DNA of 5,731 nt, taken from NCBI GenBank assembly GCA_949299825.1, contig CASGBP010000067.1:1-5731 (forward strand). The letters are read 5' to 3'. Each line of letters starts with the position of its first letter. The first letter of the stretch is position 1. The stretch comes from an uncultured Mycoplasmataceae bacterium (GTDB taxonomy: Bacteria; Bacillota_I; Bacilli_A; Mycoplasmatales; Mycoplasmoidaceae). Below are positions 1 to 5,731 of the stretch, in pieces. The position numbers and the translations under genes were made by a program. Under the pieces are notes generated by a model. It saw nothing but the letters and a program-made list of their open reading frames with translations. It had not been told where the DNA came from and searched no databases.

Positions 1-1569
1 GCAACACCTTATGAACTTTCAGAAATAAAAAAAGAAGCAATTACAAAAACTGCTTCATCATTTGTTGATCAAAGTATTCAATTTTCTGATGCAGCTATTA
101 ATGCAAATTCAGTATCTGAAAATGTAATATCAACTGTTAGTGATAGTTTAAATGTAAATAGCTTACAAATGTCACAAGGTATGATAAAAAATAATAATTC
201 AAATGATTCAAGTAGTTCTAACCCAATGGATACAAAGAATAAAATCAAGAAAAAAAGATTAAATAGAGCTAGTAAAAACAAATTTTCACCACTAAAAAGT
301 TTACTAGGTAAGGCAATGGTTGGTTTTAATGTAGCTGGTATATTTTTTGAAATTGCCTCTGTTATTATGACTCTTATATTTTTCTTTCTAACTGATCGAA
401 AAGTTCCATGTGTATATAGTTTCAAAGTAGATAATTATGAATGAAATTGAAGCGGGGGATTATATGAAAATAATTTTATAGAAGGTTCTGCACCAACTGA
501 AATAAGAACTGCTTCTAATATGTATGTAAATCAACCAATTAGAATCAATGCCACTTATTTAAGAGATTCTTATTATTATGAAGGTAAATTATATGAAGAT
601 TCAATTGATGGTAAAAGATTAATGTTAGAAGATTATATTTCTAATTTATCAAATAAAATTTATAGTAAACAAAGCAATACAAGTAAATTTGTATATAGTT
701 TTGATAATTTAGAAAATGGTTATAAATATTCAGATGCTGAAATTGATGATCAATTAAAAGTATTTGATTCTAGAGAAGAATTATCTAGTTTTGTCATTAA
801 TGATATTGAAAATTGAAAAAATGCTTCTAAATATGTTGATGAAAGTTTAATAAGTTTTAGTGATGGGTGAGGAGGAAATTGAAGTTCAATTAATAGTGAT
901 GCAGCTATTAATTCTGCTGCCAATAATATACAATCAAAAATTAGACCAATTTTTATTTCAATGAGACCTATTCTTGATAGTGAAAACAATTTGTTGTTAA
1001 AACGTGAATACACTGGAATTTTGCCAGGAAATAGTTATAACTTGGAAAAAAACATTGTAGAGAGTGAAGAAGACAAAAAAATGTATATTAATAATTTTGA
1101 TTCTAAAGAATGATTTATTATTGATGATTCAACTAATTATATTAATGATAATGGAAACTTTATCTATGATTATAATTATGCTGCAAAAAAAGCAAAGGAA
1201 AACCTTGAAAAAATAACTAAAGATATGTATAAAAATAAACTAAAATCAATTGTTTCTTATCAAACTAAATCATTGTTAGTTGAACAAACTGAATTCAATG
1301 AAATTTTAAGAATGATTGAAAATGATTTAAGACCAATTCAAGTTCTTGAATATTATTCATCAGATAAGGGTAGTAAATACTTTGTATCAACTTATAATTC
1401 AACAAAGAAAAATAATACTAGTGCATTTGAAAACTTGTTAAAGTATTTCTATCTTGAAAATAACATAAAATTAGAACTTGTAGAAGAAAATGTTTTATGT
1501 TTCTATGAATATAATGGTTTAATATTTGATAATCTAGCTAGTTTCGTAGAATTTGCAATGAATAACTAA
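1..1569 (+). CDS. Large membrane-anchored protein of unknown function, C-terminal 522 residues (5' partial)
   Basis: This frame is open from the first base to TAA at 1567-1569 under code 4. Six in-frame TGA codons (442, 448, 814, 868, 880, 1111) read as Trp. I do not recognise the family. In order, the visible part holds a Ser/Asn-rich, probably helical stretch (residues 1-62), an Asn/Ser linker (about 64-75), a strongly basic patch (79-95, with KNKIKKKR), one clear hydrophobic segment (about 105-130, A-M-V-G-F-N-V-A-G-I-F-F-E onward), then about 390 polar residues starting with a Trp-rich motif EWNWSGG (147-153). A second Trp/Gly-rich motif, DGWGGNW, lies at 288-294. By the positive-inside rule the basic patch should be cytoplasmic and the 390-residue C-terminal region external. 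It could be a surface or adhesin-like protein, but no function is assigned. The start is outside the window, so a signal peptide or further membrane segments cannot be judged. Confidence 0.85.
87..912 (+). repeat. Short direct repeat inside the unknown membrane protein (87-102 and 897-912)
   Basis: The 16 bases TGATGCAGCTATTAAT occur twice in the same reading frame, at 87-102 and 897-912. Both copies encode the end of S-D-A-A-I-N (residues 29-34 and 299-304), followed by similar small residues (ANS versus SAAN). One copy lies before the membrane segment and one after. It may be a trace of an internal helix duplication, or chance in a biased sequence. The coordinates given span both copies. 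Confidence 0.4.
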
Positions 1570-1570
1570 T

Positions 1571-2455
1571 TTATTTTTTTATTTTGCTTGTAGTTGTTAT
1601 ACCAATTCCAACTGCATATCTTAATGCATAAACTAGAACAGGTAATGGAGTTAATCTTATTTGTATTTTATTAATATCAATATCAAAAAACTTAGCAATT
1701 TTTTCTTTTGCCCTTTTAATTTCTAATTTGTCAATTAATGAATTGTAAAGATAAACATGTTTTATATCATTACCTTGAAGCTGACCATCAAATAACTTAT
1801 TGATGGTATCTAGAATCTTATCTCAAATTTCATCTCATTTTCTAGTAATAACACCAGTAGGCTTATTTTTTTCTTCACATTTAATCAATGGGTGAGCCTT
1901 AGCCATTTTCATAATTTTAACTAAAATAGCTGGGGCTCTACCTGAATGAATCATGCCACTTAAATCTTTAGGAGCAAATACAATTGAACTTCTGTTTGCA
2001 ACTTTGATAGCTAATTCTTGAATATCATCATAAGTAGCATCTTTATTCTTATCTACATATTCAATAATTTCATAGACTAAAGACTCAATGGTAGAAGCAA
2101 TTGAACAAGAATCAATAACCCATAAATTTTTTAATTTGCTCATTAATGTTTGTGCCGATCTAAATTGACCAGTATAGCCCTCAGTAGCACACAAATAAAT
2201 TACAGTATTATATTTTGAACACATTGGTTTAAATAATTCTTCTAACACAGCACCAGGTACAAAACTAGTTTTTTGCAAATTGTTATTTTCAATTTCTTTT
2301 AAAACTTTATCTGATTGTTGTGGAGAAAACTCATCTTTGGTTAAATTTCCTTTAATATCATTTATTGTATATGGAATAACAGTTATTGCTTTGTTCTTTA
2401 AAAGTTCATCACTTATTGTGCTCATTGAATCAATTACAATATGAAATTTAGACAT
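1571..2455 (-). CDS. DegV family protein (FakB-like fatty-acid-binding protein)
   Basis: A complete 294-residue protein runs from ATG at 2455-2453 to TAA at 1573-1571. It is in the usual DegV size range. Two TGA codons (W207, W211) and one TGG (W112) encode Trp. Family landmarks appear in order: IDSMSTIS (8-15) for the N-terminal T-D-S-x-x-D strand, TSFVPG (63-68) for the TSqPsp loop, ATEGYTGQFRSAQT (90-103) for the SGTyqsA region, VIDSCSIAS (113-121), and MIHSGRAPA (168-176) for the GGRI motif, with Arg173 kept. DegV proteins bind a long-chain fatty acid. FakB members present it to the kinase FakA so that host fatty acids enter phospholipid as acyl-phosphate, which suits a mollicute that scavenges lipids. 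Oddities: the Ser of the SGT region is Thr91, and the usual C-terminal H-x-GPG motif is not recognisable, being replaced by PLPVLVYALRYAVGIG near the end. The ligand is therefore uncertain. It appears monocistronic within this window. Confidence 0.88.
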
Positions 2456-2461
2456 ATTAAT

Positions 2462-2490
2462 ATTTTAGCAAAAAACAATTTTTGTTTAAA
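2462..2490 (-). promoter_or_regulatory. Promoter of the DegV gene, probably giving a leaderless mRNA
   Basis: Reading leftward, TAAAAT (2467-2462) is preceded directly by TGC, making an extended -10 element (TGn-TAAAAT). Seventeen bases further upstream lies TTTAAA (2490-2485), which matches TTGACA at four of six positions. Transcription should start about seven bases after the -10 box, at or within a base or two of the A of the ATG at 2455. No Shine-Dalgarno sequence lies between the -10 box and the ATG, in agreement with a leaderless transcript. This is a sequence-based prediction. Confidence 0.6.
2473..2487. repeat. Small inverted repeat in the divergent intergenic region, candidate operator
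   Basis: AAACAA (2473-2478) and TTGTTT (2482-2487) form a perfect 6-base inverted repeat with a 3-base centre. It lies in the spacer between the -35 and -10 elements of the DegV promoter and upstream of the transporter promoter. A dimeric repressor bound here could block DegV transcription. The arms are short and AT-rich, so chance occurrence is quite possible. Confidence 0.25.
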
Positions 2491-2517
2491 GATTAAATAT
2501 AGGGTAAATAATTAAAG

Positions 2518-2523
2518 TATAAT
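2518..2523 (+). promoter_or_regulatory. -10 box of the transporter-hydrolase operon
   Basis: A perfect TATAAT lies 22 bases before the GTG start of the transporter gene. Transcription would begin near 2530, leaving a short leader that contains the AGGAG ribosome-binding site. No convincing -35 hexamer is present at 16-18 bases upstream, which is common for mollicute promoters. A weaker TAGAAT lies at 2525-2530. Confidence 0.6.
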
Positions 2524-2536
2524 CTAGAATAATACT

Positions 2537-2541
2537 AGGAG
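2537..2541 (+). promoter_or_regulatory. Ribosome-binding site AGGAG that sets the GTG start of the transporter
   Basis: AGGAG is followed by AAAT and then GTG at 2546. An ATG overlaps this start (ATGTG, 2544-2548) but is out of frame: it gives only 11 codons before TAA at 2577-2579 and sits just two bases from the AGGAG. The first in-frame ATG (residue 30) would remove the start of membrane helix 1. GTG at 2546 is therefore the best start, although its 4-base spacing is short. Confidence 0.6.
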
Positions 2542-2545
2542 AAAT

Positions 2546-5044
2546 GTGTTTCAAATTAAAAAAAGTGATTTGTCATTAACATATAATGTTAAGGCAATTC
2601 AAGAAAAGGCAAAAAAAGAACAATCACGTTGAATGTGATTAATTTTGCTGGGGTGTTTCTTATTTCAAATGCTACCTTATTGTGTAGCTTTAAATTTAAC
2701 TAATGTTTTTGTAGGATCTGATTGAATAGCATGAACTCAAGGGAATGTGACCATAATTGGTTTAACATTTACAGCTGGTTCATTAGCAGCCGCTTTGTCT
2801 GGACCTTTTATTGCCAAGATATTAGGCAAACAAATCAATATGAAGTTTGTTTATGGATTAGGTGTGCTGTTGGCAATGATTGGTTTTGCTGGATCATCTA
2901 TAAATGCTTTTATACCAGAAAATCAAAGATCAATTGGAGTAGTTGCGACTATTTTATTTACTTCCAACATAATTACACAAATTGGAGTTATGATTTTTTC
3001 TGGTTTAGGTGTTAATAATCTTATATCAAAATGATGACCAACTGAAAAAAGAGGATTTGCCCTTGGAGTTGCATTTATGGGTGGATCTTTTGGAAATATT
3101 TGAATGCAACAAATTCTTGGTAAATTATCAGAAGTGTTTGGTAATACTTTATATCAAGGAATTGGCAATCAGGCTGATTTTGGTTATATTACAAATGGTG
3201 AACAGTACATCCAACAAACTCAGTACTTTAGTCATCAATATGCAACTTATTTAATTATGGCTGGTCTTGGGCTAGTAACAGGTTTATTAGTAGTAATTTT
3301 TGTTTGTAAAAAACCTTTGCCACCAACTCAAATTTTTGGTTCTAATTTAATTGATGCTAAAACTAGTAAAATTGTAAGCGCAACTCAACAATCAGTAAAT
3401 CTTGAAGCCTCTCCATTAGTTACTAGGAAATATCCAGTATATTGAATTCTAGCAATTGGATATTTAATTTTACAAATGGGAACTGTTCATTCATCAACAA
3501 ATGGGCAATTTGTTCAAAATGGTATAGCCTTTAATGGAAATGGTCAATATAGTGCTATCATGGCACTAGGTGGTACCTTGTTTGGTATATTTTGTCTAAT
3601 TGGTAATTTTAGTGGAGGAGTTTTAAATGATAAAATAGGACCAACAAAATCAATTTTATTAGCCGGAAGTGTACAATGTTGTGCAATTATGTGTTTAATG
3701 TTATCAATGAGAATTACTGAGTTAATTTACTTATATTTTGCATTAGCTGGTTTGTCAGTATATGTCTATACATCCACACCTTCATTTATTTCAGGTAGAT
3801 TATTTGGTGCTAAACAATCAACTAATCATATGGCTATTCTAGGAATGTTCATTGCTCTTGGTTTTGCTATTGTAAACTCAATTACAGGTTCACTTACTGG
3901 ACCAGTGAACGACACTAATATCCATGAAATGTTTGGTGTAAAAACAAGAGGAAACTACTTTGCTCTAGGAATGTTTGCTTTCTCATGTATGGCTACTGGA
4001 ACATTAATTGTAACTATTTGTTCTGCTCTAATAACAAGAAAAGGAATTAAAGGTTTGTTAGAATATTCTCCAACTAAATATAGTAGAGTTATTTTCTTTA
4101 AACACTCTTTAAATATTTTCTTTAGTAGTTTATTAATTGAAAAATTAAAAAAGGACTTTAGAAATAACAAAAAATGAAAGAAAAAGAATGAACTTAAAAT
4201 TAAAAATGATAATTATTCAAAATCCTTTAATCTTATTAGTAATGAGGTTAAAAATAAATTTAATAAGCTAGATAGTAATCAACAAAAAATCATTAGTGTG
4301 CTTGCTTTTTATGAAGTTGTTACATTTACTCAATTAAAAAAAATAACTAATAAGTCAAACATTGATAATTTACTAAAAGTTCTTATTAAGAAAAAAATAA
4401 TAAATGAAACAAATCTAGGTTCAATTGAAAGTTTTTATAGCTTGACTAGTAGTAAGAAAAAGTTAGACAATACTCTATTAAATGATTATGATTTAATTAA
4501 TAATGAAAATAAAAAAATTTATATAAGTTTATCTAAGATTGATAAACGTTGTCAAAATAAAATAACTAAACTTAATGGTTCAATAAATAAAAATAACAAT
4601 AAGAAAATTGATAAAAAAAAGGAGGAAAAATTAGTCACTAGATCTAATTTGAAACTAAAAAAATTAGAATGCAAAAGAAATAAAATTTTTAGTATGATCA
4701 AAAATAAAGATGATTGAACTAAATACAAGATTGAATATGCATATCTTGAAAAGTTATATTATGCAAAGGAATTAAAAAATAAACTTAATGACAAAAAAAT
4801 AAATAAAATTAACGTTTTAAACAATAAAATAAACACATGTCATTATGTAGCAAATTACAACAAAAATAAATTAATTGAAGGTCATGATTTATTAGTAAAT
4901 TACTATAGTGATAAGACAACTCATTGTAATAAATTAATTTCAAATCAAGTCATTGATAATCTTGATAGAAAAATTGAAATTGCTCAAAAAAGAAGTCAAC
5001 TTATCATAAATAAAAAAGAAAAAATTGAAGATAGTCTTTTATAG
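2546..5044 (+). CDS. OFA-like MFS transporter fused to a cytoplasmic winged-helix-like and lysine-rich C-terminal region
   Basis: One 832-residue frame runs from GTG 2546 to TAG 5042-5044, with ten in-frame TGA (Trp) codons. Residues 29-500 hold about twelve hydrophobic segments (about 32-52, 68-93, 101-122, 126-157, 170-186, 230-256, 300-320, 335-360, 368-388, 390-412, 425-448, 471-497). WWPTEKRGFALG (163-174) matches the W-F-P-x-x-R-G signature of the oxalate/formate antiporter (OFA) family. GGVLNDKIGPTK (357-368) is an MFS motif A, and RLFGAKQSTN before helix 11 also matches OFA proteins. The tail is unusual. An amphipathic basic stretch (about 505-560) leads to a winged-helix-like segment (575-636), then a Lys/Asn-rich region to the end with Cys669, Cys709, a CH pair (765-766) and an HC pair (793-794). 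OFA transporters usually stop near 400-450 residues. The downstream BSH-like gene suggests that the substrate is a conjugated bile salt or an amide product, but substrate cannot be read from sequence. The transporter assignment is firm. A regulatory role for the tail is inference. Confidence 0.88.
4268..4453 (+). other. Winged-helix-like segment within the transporter's C-terminal extension (residues 575-636)
   Basis: The segment follows the winged helix-turn-helix plan. A first helix (NQQKIISVLAFYE, 578-590) is followed by V-V-T-F-T, a second helix (QLKKITN, 596-602), a short turn and a third, recognition-type helix (NIDNLLKVLIKKKIIN, 605-620). A wing-like ending, ETNLGSIESFYSLTS (621-635), follows. 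The spacing and hydrophobic pattern resemble MarR- and ArsR-type domains, where an L-T/S-x-x-E/Q-L helix 2 precedes an S-x-V/I-x-x-x-L-x-x-L helix 3 and a polar wing ending in Y-x-L-T. It sits about 80 residues after the last membrane helix, so it should be cytoplasmic. The assignment rests on pattern reading only. Confidence 0.55.
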
Positions 5045-5049
5045 GAGGA
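5043..5049 (+). promoter_or_regulatory. Strong ribosome-binding site AGGAGGA of the hydrolase gene, overlapping the transporter stop codon
   Basis: AGGAGGA begins inside the TAG stop (5042-5044) of the transporter and ends six bases before ATG 5056. It is close to a full anti-16S match and much stronger than the transporter's own site. The overlap suggests translational coupling, and probably more hydrolase than transporter per transcript. Confidence 0.85.
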
Positions 5050-5055
5050 TTTGTT

Positions 5056-5731
5056 ATGTGTACAGCTTTAACATTAAAAAATAAGGGTTTTAATTTGTTT
5101 GGAAGAAATATGGATATTGATACAGAGTTTGGACAACAAGTAGTTATCACTCCACGAAATATGGTTTGACCATTAAGATTTCAAAAACCATTAAAACAAA
5201 CTTATGCTATTATCGGTATGGCTTTTCCTTTTAATGATTTAGAAAATAATAAAATACTATACCCTCTTTATGCTGAAGCGGCAAATGAAAAAGGTTTAGC
5301 ATGTGCAGGTTTAAACTTTCCAAATACTGCCTATTATCCAGAACCAAATAGTATTAAGGGAGCTTATGAAATTACTCCTTTTGAAGTAGTTCATTGAGTT
5401 TTAGCAAATTTTACAACAGTAAAAGAAGTAAAGGATTTTTTAGGCAAGCATAATTTACAAATAGTTAATAAGCCAATTCATCCTACTATTTCAGTTGCTC
5501 CTTTGCACTTTATGATAGCTGATAAAAATGAATCAATTGTTATTGAACCTTGTAATGATGGATTAAAAATACATGATAATCCTTTGGGTATATTAACAAA
5601 TAATCCAACCTTTGATTGACACCTGATTAATTTAAGTTTTTATCAAGCATTAACTAATGAACAACGAACTGATGTAAAATGATTAAATTTTAACTTATTG
5701 CCTTTTGGTCAGGGTTTTGGAGGAGTTGGAA
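5056..5731 (+). CDS. Choloylglycine hydrolase family protein, bile salt hydrolase-like (3' partial)
   Basis: 225 residues are present and the right edge cuts the gene. Full-length family members are about 320-340 residues. The start MCTALTL places Cys2 next to the initiator Met, whose removal exposes the Ntn nucleophile. FGRNMDI carries Arg17 and Asp20. ANEKGLACAGLNFP (76-89) contains Asn87, matching BSH Asn82, the position that is Tyr in penicillin V acylases. GILTNNPTFDWH (178-189) carries Asn182, matching BSH Asn175. The final Arg (Arg228 in BSH numbering) lies beyond the window. Four TGA codons encode Trp (5167, 5395, 5617, 5680). These enzymes hydrolyse the amide bond of glyco- or tauro-conjugated bile salts or related N-acyl amides. 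There is no signal peptide, so it should act in the cytoplasm on imported substrate. It lies 11 bases after the transporter in an operon. Membership of the family is very likely. Bile salt as the real substrate is probable but unproven. Confidence 0.9.

Noticed and set aside
454..459. GGGGGA as a ribosome-binding site for a gene starting near 520.
   Set aside because: The spacing is too long, and the long frame reads straight through with TGA as Trp, so 520 is an internal Met.
78..1013. Minus-strand reading frames at 78-425 and 750-1013.
   Set aside because: They are antisense to the long membrane protein frame and reflect biased codons. No start context or protein pattern supports them.
1570..1586. 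T-rich run at the junction of the convergent genes as a rho-independent terminator.
   Set aside because: There is no stable stem in front of it on either strand. The run is interrupted and is coding sequence for the Lys-rich end of DegV.
2722..3254. Two further plus-strand reading frames (2722-3015 and 3009-3254) inside the transporter.
   Set aside because: They lie in other frames of a well-supported transporter gene, have no ribosome-binding site of their own, and encode sequences without family features.
3955..4170. Minus-strand reading frame inside the transporter.
   Set aside because: It is antisense to helix 12 and the basic stretch of the transporter and has no support of its own.
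4617..4626. AAAAGGAGGA as an internal ribosome-binding site for a separately translated C-terminal protein.
   Set aside because: No ATG, GTG or TTG in the transporter frame follows at usable distance. The bases simply encode Lys-Lys-Glu-Glu.
2546..5044. The transporter as a pseudogene broken by many stop codons.
   Set aside because: Every internal stop is TGA, in one frame, at plausible Trp positions. The frame has no internal TAA or TAG before 5042. Code 4 explains it fully.

Overview
The window is AT-rich and uses UGA as tryptophan. Read with the standard code, three of the four genes break into fragments. Read with translation table 4, each becomes one long uninterrupted frame. Every in-frame TGA falls where tryptophan is plausible, for example in the W-W-P-T-E-K-R-G motif of the transporter. 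This points to a mollicute (Mycoplasma, Malacoplasma, Spiroplasma or a relative). The species cannot be fixed from the sequence alone. The bile-salt-hydrolase-like gene would suit a gut-associated lineage.

Layout. (1) 1-1569, plus strand: the C-terminal 522 residues of a large unrecognised membrane-anchored protein whose start lies left of the window. (2) 1571-2455, minus strand: a complete DegV-family (fatty-acid-binding, FakB-like) protein that converges on gene 1 with one base between them. (3) 2456-2545: a 90-base divergent promoter region serving DegV leftward and the transporter rightward. (4) 2546-5044, plus strand: a complete 832-residue protein made of an OFA-like major facilitator transporter (about residues 1-500), a winged-helix-like segment (about 575-636) and a lysine-rich tail. 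(5) 5056-5731, plus strand: the first 225 residues of a choloylglycine-hydrolase-family Ntn amidase with the bile salt hydrolase residue pattern. It is cut by the right edge.

Genes 4 and 5 form a tight operon: the stop codon of the transporter runs into the Shine-Dalgarno sequence of the hydrolase, with 11 bases between the genes. A transporter beside a cytoplasmic BSH-like enzyme suggests uptake and then hydrolysis of a conjugated bile salt or another N-acyl amide. That is inference, but it resembles the known cbsT-cbsH arrangement of Lactobacillus johnsonii. The divergent DegV protein adds a lipid-handling theme.

The most unusual feature is the transporter's C-terminal extension of more than 300 residues. 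It appears to place a winged-helix DNA-binding fold on the cytoplasmic side of a permease, which could make it a sensor-transporter. No RNA genes, insertion sequences or CRISPR arrays were seen, and no gene-free stretch exceeds 90 bases.
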